From: Hibiscus mutabilis
Lineage: Eukaryota > Streptophyta > Magnoliopsida > Malvales > Malvaceae
Reading direction: 5' to 3'
DNA length: 64,000 bases
Assembly: GCA_019671005.1 (NCBI GenBank)
Contig: CM033721.1
Location: forward strand, 52,060,864-52,124,863
A model generated the notes under the pieces. That model was not told the DNA's origin and searched no databases. It was given only the letters and a program-made list of their open reading frames with translations. A program made the translations under genes and the position numbers. Each line of letters opens with the position of its first letter. The stretch's first letter is position 1. Shown here one piece after another: positions 44,455 to 55,068 of this stretch.

Positions 44455-45280
44455 CTATAGTTTGTCAAGAGTAGATCCCTGGGAATCTAGCCAATTAAGT
44501 TCAACATTCTCATTACACCCTGCTTCACTAGCCCAACAAGCATCAAATTTGAAATAGTCATCATATCTACCATTTCTTCTAAGGGGTCCATTTATATCCA
44601 TCCATGAGAAATAGTGATCAGTGTGGGTAAATTCTAAGATGGCCTCACACTGACCAAACTTGTGTAGCCATGGGATAGAAGCCATAAATCTATCAATCCT
44701 TTTTTTGACACGACTTTCCAAATTTTCACCACTATGCCAAGTAAACCAACCAGCACTAGGCTTGATATCCCATAAGCCATTTCTCTCAAGAGCCTCTCTA
44801 AATTCCTCAAGTTTCACTCTCGGTTTCCTTCTGCCCCCTACTTTTTCATTGTATTCCAAAATTACATTTAGATCTCCTACAAGCCATGGCAAATCTAACT
44901 TGTTTTGCAAGTTATCCAAAAAATCTTCATCTTCATGCTTCCTAGTATAGTTCCATCTGCCAAACATCCTTGTGAATCTAAACCTATTTGCTCCATCAAC
45001 AATTTCAACATCTATTCGAGATTTAGAAAAAGAGAGCATGTTAACCTGAATTGGATCCTTCCACAGCAACAAGAGACCCATATAGTCATCCCCTCTCTCA
45101 ACCACAATATTACCATGCATACCTAATCATCTTCTAAGGTTTTTAGCTTTATTTTTGTACAACCTAGTATCACTTTAAAATAGAATTGAAGGATCTTTTG
45201 AGGCCACTATCTGCCCCAAAGTTTGAACTATCTCGGGGTTCTCAAGCCCCTGATAGTTCCAAGCTAAAATTTTCATTGCT
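44455..45280 (-). pseudogene. LINE endonuclease domain
   Basis: The start MKILAWNYQGLENPE near 45277 is the typical start of plant LINE ORF2, where the active-site context is WNCRG or WNCQG. The open stretch 45120-44455 then gives LPWLVGDLNVILEYNEKVGG, WFTWHSGENLESRVKKRIDR and ILEFTHTDHYF, matching the catalytic GDFN, R.DR and SDH-type motifs of the apurinic endonuclease family, with SDH changed to TDH. A frame break separates the start from the rest. Confidence 0.82.
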
Positions 45281-45490
45281 CCTAGTGGGGCCGCTCATTA
45301 GTTTGCCATTAAAGGTCCAAGGTGTACAACTAAAAACTAACTCTCTATCCTCCAACATGACAAATTTGAGCAAGAACATATTAGGACTCAGTTCTACAAC
45401 ATCCTCTAGTGGATGTTCTTTCCAAACGGGTTTGAACACATGAATTAACTTAGCTCCATTAACCATTCTTGGCGAAATCAATTTACCCAC
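45242..45490 (-). pseudogene. LINE ORF1 remnant with DUF4283-like domain
   Basis: The segment reads VNGAKLIHVFKPVWKEH, then LSPNMFLLKFVMLEDRELVF and CTPWTFNGKLM, the pattern of DUF4283, which occurs in ORF1 of plant LINEs and may bind RNA. The domain runs straight into the start of the endonuclease, so the zinc-knuckle part of ORF1 and the spacer are deleted. 45500-46790 upstream holds a further 106-codon stretch (46548-46228) of unknown nature. Confidence 0.65.
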
Positions 45491-46806
45491 AATCTATTTC
45501 TTCAAACCAGGGATAACAGTACCCAAGACATTTCCAGACTCTTCCATTCTTTGTAACTCTTCCTCGATGAACTTAAGATCCTCCATCATTCGGGCTACTT
45601 CTTCTGCCATAATATCCTGAAAAAGCCACGAGATTAAAAATACCCATCCTTGATATCTCACGATCCTTGTCTATTCTGTAAAAATCCCCTTAGCTTTTGC
45701 CTTTAAAAAACCCTCATTTTCATCTTATCAGAAGCCAACAAAATAAAAAAGCCATGTGAAAAATCACGTGCACTAGAAAAATACTTAAAATCCATTGTAA
45801 ATAAATAGTCTCTACTCTATCATAAAGGGCATAACAAACTTTCTCCTAAAAAATATTAATGTTAAACTCAAACTATTTAAAATTAATAAAACACCGATTA
45901 ACAAGAAATAAAGCAGATGGGCCCCCTCTGATGATAGCAAGGAAATGTGTCCGACATTCTCCCTGTGCACCTTGGATTCAGCGTCTTCATGCTCTTGGAT
46001 GAAACCCAACGTCGAAACCTCTCGGCCTATGCATGCGAGGCACATCCGTTGTCCCCCACTCATGAGACTAAAAGTAACCAGGAACCCCTATCCCTTTATC
46101 ATCTTCTTCCCTAAGCTAAACTGGAAATTCTCTAAAACCAGACTCGTCTCCCACCATATTTCCTAATTTGCATAGCAAGCCTTTCTTCCCCAACTAATCT
46201 CTGACTTCTTGTAAACAAATTCCACTCTCAGGGACCTCTGTCAAACACCTTGTGAACTACCTTTAGAGCCTTACTCTGAAAGTTCTCATCGAATCCATCC
46301 TTGACCTTAAAACCAACATAACTAAGCTCCTTCACTATGACCCTGGAAGAAAACCCATTGAAGAGCACTAACAAAGTACCATTTCTATAATCCGAGATAC
46401 CCTTGGGAAAAGCAGACCCATTGCTTCTTCCCTCAACAAATCGATGGAGATAAACCTCCTCCATCTCCGATGAAACCATAGTGAAACGCCCCTCATTCTT
46501 AAACCCAATCCAATTCACAGAGGTGAATGACCAAGCTCGAACCTGCAAAACAAAAAGAAACCAAGAACTTACCGAACATCAGAAATTAACGCCGACACCT
46601 TGATTGTCGTTCCAATCCTAAAGGAGGAGGCAACACGGTTGCCTAAGACCAAGTGGTGGTCGACCTACTCTGAACTCCTATCGTCCATGAGGTGGCCGGA
46701 CATTCATACTTGGTGGCGGGGTGACACAACGAAGATGGGCGATTAGAAAAACATAGAGAAAAATCACCTTTCCCAGTCCAGTTCTCTCGGTGTTTCAAAA
46801 CGAATT

Positions 46807-47310
46807 GCAACATTGCTAAAAGGGATAAAGGTGATAAAGGAAGAATTTAACACCAAGAATTGTGGTTAAGTCTTCCATTCTCGTTCATCTTCTCCAACCC
46901 CACCAAAAGCCTATTTTCTTCAATCACCACCATTTCCATCCATTCTTACCTTGTTTGATAGATCCTTTGACGTAGATTTCAACATCCTTCACTTGAATTC
47001 CGAGAATCCAACTAAAAAAGACAAGTATTAAGTCTTTATCTTTGGTTCTATAAGGAAGAAATGGAGGAGAGAGAAATCATGAGGTAAAGGGAACAAAATG
47101 AGATGATCCCCTTATATTTCTATACAGAAATAAAGAACCCCTCCCATACCCTTCTTTAAAAATGAGGGAATTTACCACCATACCCCTCTATCTTCTTCCT
47201 ACCCAACCCACAATGCTAAAACTCAATCCCATTAACAAAGAAGCCCACTAAGGCTCTCTCTTGAGCATCCAAATGGCCCAACACGTCAAGCCCGCGACTC
47301 GGTAAACTGA
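46807..47310 (-). repeat. Chromovirus 3' LTR, promoter-proximal piece
   Basis: On the minus strand this part contains a TATA-like ATATAAGG near 47120 followed by a pyrimidine-rich stretch, as expected of an LTR promoter and transcription start. It is joined across the solo LTR by the CCCAC duplication. Confidence 0.6.
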
Positions 47311-47315
47311 CCCAC

Positions 47316-48402
47316 TGATACATGTATGGGGGGCTAAAATGATGCATTGTAGCCAAAGAGTTGAAGCTGTTTTATAAGTCTGGAATTTCAGCCAACTTGC
47401 ATCGAATTTTCGGATGGGATCCGGGTACTTCTGAGTCTACATGTCTTCTTCAAACATATTCGTCTGTCTCTTAGCTTTCCAACGCATCTTGAAACGCATC
47501 AATCCGACATCGGGAGCTCAAGTTATGTCCTTTTTAGTGAAGACTGTGCGAGCAGAAATCTCTATACGATTTTATCACGGGAAATATTATTTATTACGAA
47601 TTTTCAATAATTTTATTGATTATTTGTACTTAAATTTAATCTAGGATTCTTTATGAAGATACTTAGATGATTTAGGATTAGATTTGTTCTTTATTTATTA
47701 GTTTTTTAGGTTAGATAAAATATGTTTATTTATTTTATTATTATCTTTACTTTTCCTAATTTAAGTTGAACTTTTCATTTGTAGCCTATTTAAAGGCATA
47801 TTTGCTTCACTAATAAGAACAACATTATGAATTTATGAGTTGCAAAAACCTTTGGCCATGGGCCATTTTATTTTCAAGGTAGATAGATTTGCCTTGTTAT
47901 TTTTCGTATCAGAAGTCTTCTTCAACGTAAGTTCGTCAAGTTCTTGCAATGGAGATCATCTTCACACTCTTGCTTGCCTAGGTAATTGCGTCTAGGAGGG
48001 TGGGTTAGAGCCGCTTGAGGTTGCTTGCTTAGATAATCGAGTCTAAGAAGGTGCCGAGGACAAAACAACATCAACAATTCGTAAGCCATCTTCATCTTCA
48101 ACCTTCACACCATCTTCCATAATTTCATAAACAAAGCTGGAATTTTTAGATTTGTTTTACTTATCTCTTTCTCAATCTCTTTTAATCTTTTTTTTATATT
48201 CTTATTTCTTATCATATAATCCTCCATCTTGTCTTTTTTTCTTTAAATTTTCAGCCTTGAATCTGAAAATTTCAAGAAAATCCCTTATCTTATCTCTTGA
48301 ATTTTCAGATCTGCCCAAACTTCCTTGTTTGAGTCTAGAGCTCCTAGTTCTTGCTACAACTTGATTGAAGGCTTCCAAATCCAAGATTGCGCTACTCTAT
48401 CA
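47316..48402 (+). repeat. Solo gypsy LTR
   Basis: This single 1087-bp LTR starts TGATACATG and ends CTCTATCA, with the target duplication CCCAC on both sides (47311-47315, 48403-48407). It belongs to the same family as 328-1396, 2461-3274 and 15723-16764. No internal sequence is attached, so it is the product of recombination between the two LTRs of a full element. Confidence 0.9.
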
Positions 48403-48455
48403 CCCACAAATTCTGAAAATTGGGTTGTTAAAACTCTCCCCTCCTTAAAGAAATT

Positions 48456-49253
48456 TCATCCCCGAATTTTACCTAATGGAAAAAGATGTAGATACAACAT
48501 CCTCGTGTCCTCCTCAACTTCCCACGTGGCTTCCTCAACTCCGTGATTTCTCCAGAAAATCTTCACTAAAGGTATACACTTGTTGCAAAGCTCCTTAACT
48601 CCCCTGTCAAGTGCTCTTATCAGCTCTTCTTCATAGGTCAAATCGGTGTTGATCTCAATCTCCTCAAAAGGGATAACATACGAAAGATCAGAACAGTAAC
48701 GCCTCAACATGGAAACATGGAAGACATTATAAATGCGTGCCAAATTCGGAGGTAAAGGTAAATAGTAAGTCATGGGTCCAACCCTCCCTAAGACCTCATA
48801 CGGTCCAATGAACCTCATACTCAACTTGCATTTCCACCCAAAACGAATTAATCTCTTCCATGGTGACACCTTGTCACCCATCTCATACTCAATATGCTTA
48901 CGTTTCTGGTCCGCATAAGCTTTCTGATGATCAAACGCCGCTTGCAATCTTTCTTTGATAATTTGAACTTTCTCTTCAGTTTGCTTAATCAAATCCGATC
49001 TTACTATCCATCTCTCACTGAGTTTCATCCAACACAATGGTGTTCTACACTTGCACCCATACAAGGCTTTGAAGGTAGACATCTTGATACTCGATTGGAA
49101 GTTGTTGTTATAGGCAAATTCAACTAGTTGAAGATGCTCTTCCCAACTCCCCTCGAAATCAATAATACAACAACGCAACATATCCTCCAAAATCTGAATA
49201 ACTCGCTTGGACCGACCATCAGTCTGAGGATGAAGAAAAATATAAATATACAA
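48456..49253 (-). pseudogene. Chromovirus integrase C-terminus with chromodomain
   Basis: An open stretch of 265 codons begins at the end of the integrase core (HPQTDGRSKRVIQILEDML, then WEEHLQLVEFAYNNNFQSSI, which carries the last core helix). It continues with the GPY/F-type region (MRFIGPYEVLGRVGPMTYYL) and ends with a chromodomain-like segment (VKIFWRNHGVEEATWEVEED). These domains are typical of Tekay-type chromoviruses, where the chromodomain guides integration to heterochromatin. The N-terminal part of pol is missing. Confidence 0.85.
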
Positions 49254-49590
49254 CTAGTGTGGACTTGTTTTTAGGATAAGACTGTCTTGAAGAGGTAAAG
49301 CCACACAACTCAACTTTTCCAAGTACCTTCACTGAATCCTTTGCTATAAAAGTTGAAATTAAATTTAGTGTAATAATTTAAATCACTAAGATTTTGCTGA
49401 CGAATATAAGATTGAATGATAATTGATGAACTTAAAGCACAAAAGCAAGAGTGATATTCTTTGTGACTTGAATGATACTAATTCCATATGTTTTTGAAAA
49501 GGGATCCATATGTTGTTATGCTATTTAAAACTTTTTCGGGTAATCTAAGAGTTGAAAAAGTTATAATATCCACCTATCATATGGTAGGAG
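49254..49590. other. Unassigned spacer
   Basis: This AT-rich, non-coding stretch lies between the truncated chromovirus and the next LTR-like block. I see no motif that identifies it. Confidence 0.4.
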
Positions 49591-52500
49591 TGTAATACCC
49601 CAAAACCCAGCCTAGAATTATGATCCAAATTCGAAAGCTAAATAATTTGTTTGGATCTACCATTAATGAATTAATTGGATGGATTAGGAGTTAAATTCAA
49701 ATAAAGAAAAGATAAATAGCTATTGTTAAGAAGGACTAAAATGAATTCATAAGAAATGTTTAAATAGTTTAAGGACCAATTCAAATTTAAGTTAAAAATG
49801 AGAAGGCTTATTGGAATGATGGAATTATAAACATGCAAAGTTTTAGAGTTTGCATGTAAACTAAACTAAAGATTGAGACTTTGACACATGTCCTCATAAG
49901 ATGAGGACAAGTTCTTAGTGAGTGATGACTCACAAATTTGGAGAGGAAAGATGAAAACAATGGTACCATCTTCATCTTCCCTTAATCGAACTTGTAGAGA
50001 CAAAAAAGAGTGAGAGAAAGCTTCCTAGACCATCTTCAATCTATGTTAAATTGTTGAGAATTGCTCAAATTAGCTTAGGAGAAGGTAATTTCTTCACTCT
50101 TCTACTTGATAAATCTGATTTTGCGTGTTGATTTTATAGTATCCTTGTTGTTGATTTAAATGTATACATGAAGATATGAATCTATTGTTTAAAATTAGGA
50201 TGAGATTGTTGTATGTGATTAAGTATAAACATGTGGCTGGTTCGAGTGGTCTTGTGAGTAACATGAGTCCATGCTTGCTATGATAATCGGTTAATTAGAT
50301 GCTAGAAAAAGAATACATGTAGTTGAATTGGTTAAGACTAGATGATGGACTGCTCAAATGGTGAATTAGAGGAATGTTGTTGATCAAATGGATTAATTCG
50401 AACATAGTACTATAATGCCCTGTTTTAATCACATTTATAGGTAAATTGGACTGACCTAGACTTGTAGGAATATGTATATATGTTGAATAATAATGTTAGA
50501 AGCATGGTCTAGGTGAATAATGAAGCTAAAATCAAGCCTAGTGAAATCTGCCCAGAAAACTATGTTCTAGGCAGCAACTTTGAAAATTCACTATAATTTG
50601 TATGAATTGAATTAAGAGCTGAAATTTATATGAATGGAGCCTTAATATGTCTATTTTAATTAGAAACAAACGAAATGGAATTCTGGATTGTAAAATGGGT
50701 TTTAGAAATGAAAATCTAGGGACAGTGCAAACTGTCCAGTAATGCAATTGGTCTATCTTTAAGACAAAACTGTATTGATTGGTAAGGAATAAAAATGTAA
50801 GGCCTATATGGTTAGAAAGATGGCTAAGTAAGCTTTCTAATGGTGTAAACGAATTGAAATTCCGACGTACAAAATGAAAGTTATGCATGTTTAAGTAAAC
50901 AGTGCACAAGCTGCCTGGCAGCAGCAGTCTAGGTATTTTGGACAGTTTGTAAACTGTTTTATAAACAGTTTGGAAAGTTTGGTTACTGTCCTGCTTCTGC
51001 CCAAATTGGAATGTACATATGTAAGCATGCTGTTTGATTATTGAACATGTGTATTGGGATAGTTTCAATGTATGGAAACAGTTATAAAGTAGGCTGTCTA
51101 AATGATGTCAAATGTATGATAGAGTGTGTATGAAATCATGCATTGTTTAAATTGGTTACTGACTTTGAATCTACGGTCTTGTGTGCAATGTTAAAGCAAG
51201 GAGAAAACCTTGTGGAGGAAGAAAGGAGTGGCCAAGCTAGTGGCAAACACAAAGGAGTTTGGATCCAAGACTAGCTAAGCTTGAAGTATTGTGAGTGTAG
51301 TTTTGGTAGGGTTAGGACTTAGGTCCTAACCAAAATTTACATGTCTATCTTCTTGCTAGTGATATGCCATGATAATGAGCTTAATTAAACTTGAATATGA
51401 GTTAAAAGGGAAGATTGGACTAAGCTGAAATTTGTGATTAAGTAATAGCATGGAAATGGATAAGTTAAATTATTTAGAAAGAAATGTGTAAACATTGTGT
51501 GATTCCATGCCTTGAATGATTCCATTCGAATTGCTTGCTTGAGTTACACTATGGATGTAAATGCTTGATTTCTTGTTCTTGATTCTGCCTATTCGAATAG
51601 TGAAATGTATGTATTATAATGATATATGATGCTTGATCCTTGTATCATGAATGCAATTCACTCGAATGCTTACTTGATACCTAAGATGGTAATGTAAATA
51701 CTTGCTTGAAAGATAAGTAATTGGTGATTGTGGAGCTAAGGCTCAAATAGCCTAAGGGCTAAGTTAATCTTGACATACTTGCTTGAAACAGATCTTGAAT
51801 TACATGATGTCTTGATGTAAGCATGAATTACTTGAAATAAAGAGCTAAGGCTCAACTAGCCTAAGGGCTAAGCGTGATATTGCTATAACTTGCTTGAATG
51901 TAATTCTTGAATATGAATTTTCTCGACTTGAACATGAAATCATAAAACATAAGAAACAACAACAAGCTTTAAAGTATAAGAATACCCCTCTAATGAAAGT
52001 TTAAAGATTTAAAAGACTTAAGTTGCCTACAATGGAAGTCCTTGGATACAATGGTATGATGCATGGTATACTTGGGACTACGGTCCATGAGCCACGGCTC
52101 GAGGGGACGCCCCATTACATGTAATATGTTATTGGCGATAGTTGGAGGTAAAGGGGGAGTCGTACAGAGTGGCGACAATTTGGTTGGATAGTGAGAAGTA
52201 TAGAATTGACATGTTTCTGATATTAGCCATTTCTATGTGCTTTGAGCTAAGTATCTCTTGGACCTTTATGGTCAAACACGGACCAATGTTATTCATGACC
52301 AATTGTGATCCAAGGCAAACATGTTAAAAAGATATGAACCTTATTGAGAAATTGAATAGAAATTCAAAAGAAAATCTTGAATACTTGAATTATATCTTGA
52401 AATACTTAAATGACTTGACAAGAAATCTTGAACACTTGAATCACTTGACATGAATTCTTGAAATACTCGAATTTCTTGACATGTAATGCTTGATTCTTGA

Positions 52501-54641
52501 CATGAAACTCTTGAAATGATAATTGCCTATGCTTGAACCTTGTATTGTATGATTTGCTACTTGAAATGGCTTATGGTCTCACTTGAGCTGATGTTTACTT
52601 GATTGGTTTGCTTGAATTGCTTGACATGCAAACTTGATTACTTGAACATATTACTTGACTTGTATACTCAAACTTCTTGTTACATGATTGTTACTTGAAA
52701 AAGATCTCGATCTTACTTGCATTAATGAGTGTTGCTGCCATGTACATCTAGTACATGAAAGTATGGACTGTTTTGGCATTGTGAATTATGTGTACATGTT
52801 ATATGACTGAATTGGCTAGATTAAATGAAAATATGGACTGTTTTGGCATTGTGAATTATGAGTACGTGTTATATGACTGAATTGCCTAGATTAAATGAAA
52901 ATATGGACTGTTTTGGCATTGTGAATTATGTGTACATGTTATATGACTGAATTGGCTAGATTAAATGAAAATATGGACTGTTTTGGCATTGTGAATTATG
53001 TGTACGTGTTATATGACTGAATTGGCTAGACTAAATGAAAATATGGACTGTTTTGCATTGCAAGAATGTATAAACATGTATAATGGACAGCTAAGTAATA
53101 AGGCTTAAATTAAAGTAAACAAGAAATAATTAAGGCTTAAGGCTTACATGCTACTTAAAATGTATACTTGTACACTTGATATACTTGTCACATGAAATGC
53201 TACTCGAAATGGACTTATACACTCACTTGAATCAATGTGTATAACTTGTGAACATATCTTGAGTGATAAGCTTGAAATAAATTATGATTATGTTACTTGA
53301 CTTGGAAATGTTGTGATTTGCTTAAACATGCTATCGATTGACTTGAAATGATTGAAGATTGAATTGTGATCTATGATTTTGCTTGTCATGCTATCTTGCT
53401 ATTCGAATGATACTAGAGAATGTTTACTTGATAATTACTCGATAAGCTTACCATGCTACTTGATTTGCTTGACAAATTGGTTACTTAACATTTGCTTGCC
53501 TTGATATTTAATTGCCATAAGTATGATGATACATGAGTTCATGATTTTTACTTGACTTGGAATGATATAAACCTTAATAGGGCTACTTGATTAATGGAGA
53601 CAAGACATAATAATTGGTTAGAACTAGTACTACCTCACTAAGTACATATCGTACTTATCACTCTCGTTTCCTCTCTTCCCAAACCACAGGTTAGGTGCTT
53701 CAAGGTGAATTACTTGATCTCGAGATTAGATTTCTTGAGCTTGGAGTAAGACACAAGAAAAAGCATAAGTATGAATCCATACTTGTTTGTAATGCTCCTA
53801 GTAGTTGGCGGCACCTAGTCTTGTACATAGTAAGCTAGGACATGCAATATGTTACTTGAAAGTTGTATATATGAACTTGATTTGGCCTATAATGTTATGA
53901 AGGCTTAAATGCTAAACTTGGAGTATGTAATGACATAATTCTCATGTGGATTAAATGGATTAAGCTACACATATGTTATGGGTTTGAATTGAGTATGTCC
54001 TAGTCAAGTATGCTAGTCGAATGCCTTGTATGAACATATAAATACTTGAATAAATATTATGAATAAATCATGTATACATGAACTTGAATTGCTGAATGGG
54101 TAAAGAATGAAACCATGCATGCTACTTGAAGTATGATTCGAATAAATGCTCACATGAACTTGATTTGCTGCGTGTATATGGAAATTGAAATGAAATGAAC
54201 ACATTTTTGCCTAATGATATACATGACATTAAGACTCGATGAATGAGAAAACTATTTTATGATATGCTAGAACTTGCTATTGCCGAATAGGAAGGGATCA
54301 AATGTACATGCTTTGCTTTTTCACATGCCTAAATAGTAGTTAACATTGAATGAACAATTGAAGGTAACCAATCACATGAATGACCTATAATGTCTATGAA
54401 ACATGATATGCTTGCTTGAGATATGTTCGATTACATGTACATATAATCGTGTTTAGTTAAACTTACATGAAATATTTACATGTCTTGAATGTAATAAGAT
54501 TGAGTTAAAATGAAATATGCTAGTCTAGGTATGCTAATTGAAAGCTTTATATGATCGCATGAATGTAGGTTTTAAAATGAATAACCTAAGTGGTAACCTA
54601 TGTAGTTGTATGCTTGTGAAACAATGGGGATATTATAATAT
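49591..54641 (+). repeat. Long degenerate Tekay-like LTR, probably solo
   Basis: It starts TGTAATACCCCAAAACCC, a typical Tekay-type LTR start, and a weak counterpart of the GGGGTATTACA end lies near 54625-54641 (GGGGATATTATA). No protein-coding frame is found. The middle is rich in CTTGAA and TTGACATG words. The block at 53680-53760 (CCACAGGTTAGGTGCTTCAA) resembles the late part of such LTRs. I found no matching 5-bp target duplication, so the right end is uncertain. Confidence 0.55.
52763..53060. repeat. 70-bp tandem repeat within the long LTR
   Basis: Units start ATGGACTGTTTTGGCATTG at 52763, 52833, 52903 and 52973, and a fifth, partial unit starts at 53043. The period is exactly 70 bp and the units differ at only a few positions, such as ACATGTT or ACGTGTT and GGCTAGA or GCCTAGA. 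Confidence 0.9.
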
Positions 54642-55068
54642 TATGACTTGAAACCAAGCACAGGAATACATTATCCATGACTCTGTTTACAATTCTTGAG
54701 CTTCAACCAAATCTACAAAGCAAATTCGGATCTAGACCCAAGCTCATAGCTAAGCTTTTGCTAAAATTATGAAAATTAGCAAACCCCTGCACCGCTGCCA
54801 TGCTGCCGCTGGATAAAAAGCAGCCTTCATGCCAGAAATACATTCTCAGCCACCACCAGCAACAAGATGGCAGTCCAAACTTCGAATACAACCATCTTCC
54901 TTCCACTATTTCATTTTGTCACTTCTCTTCGTGCTCGCTGGAACTGGGGATACTTCAACTCAAAGTACATAATTTATGAAATTATATTAACTAATAGAGC
55001 TGAGGCAGCGGCTGCTCCCTTCAAATTCAAATTATAGATGATCCATACTTGTTCTCTTCTTCAATGGT
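54642..55068. other. Region downstream of the ankyrin gene
   Basis: This should contain the 3' untranslated region of the ankyrin gene read leftwards. A 55-codon frame on the plus strand and a 67-codon frame on the minus strand occur here, but neither resembles a known family. Confidence 0.4.

Larger units (their letters stand above)
42440..46790 (-). mobile_element. L1-type LINE with poly(A) tail and 16-bp target duplication
   Basis: TGTTTCAAAACGAATT occurs at 42424-42439 and 46791-46806, flanking the insertion. A run of T at the left end is the poly(A) tail of a minus-strand element. Coding order from the right is an ORF1 remnant, apurinic endonuclease, reverse transcriptase and RNase H, as in plant L1 elements. 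At 4.35 kb it is shorter than a typical full copy because of internal losses, notably between the ORF1 domain and the endonuclease and in the RNase H region. Confidence 0.9.
31457..49253 (-). mobile_element. Truncated Tekay-like chromovirus, split by three later insertions
   Basis: The remaining parts are the integrase C-terminus with chromodomain (49253-48456), a purine tract equivalent to AAGGAGGGGAGA (about 48440), and a 3' LTR running leftwards to a terminal GGGCGTTACA (minus strand) at 31457. The LTR survives in pieces: about 48434-48408, 47310-46807, 42423-42035 and about 32300-31457. The gaps are filled by a solo LTR, a LINE and an Athila-like element. The joins at the solo LTR and LINE are supported by target duplications. 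Everything upstream of the integrase C-terminus and the 5' LTR is missing. The assignment of the leftmost piece to this LTR is inferred. Confidence 0.6.

Noticed and set aside
44660..45126. Plus-strand open frames over the LINE
   Set aside because: They lie antisense to the endonuclease domain.
47316..48402. LTR of the adjacent chromovirus
   Set aside because: Its orientation is opposite, it has its own CCCAC duplication, and removing it restores a different LTR next to the chromovirus polypurine tract.
52763..53060. Possible CRISPR-like array
   Set aside because: The units are contiguous with no variable spacers, and the context is a plant LTR.
54703..55036. Small frames on both strands beside the ankyrin gene
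   Set aside because: They have no similarity to a known family and fall in the expected 3' untranslated region.
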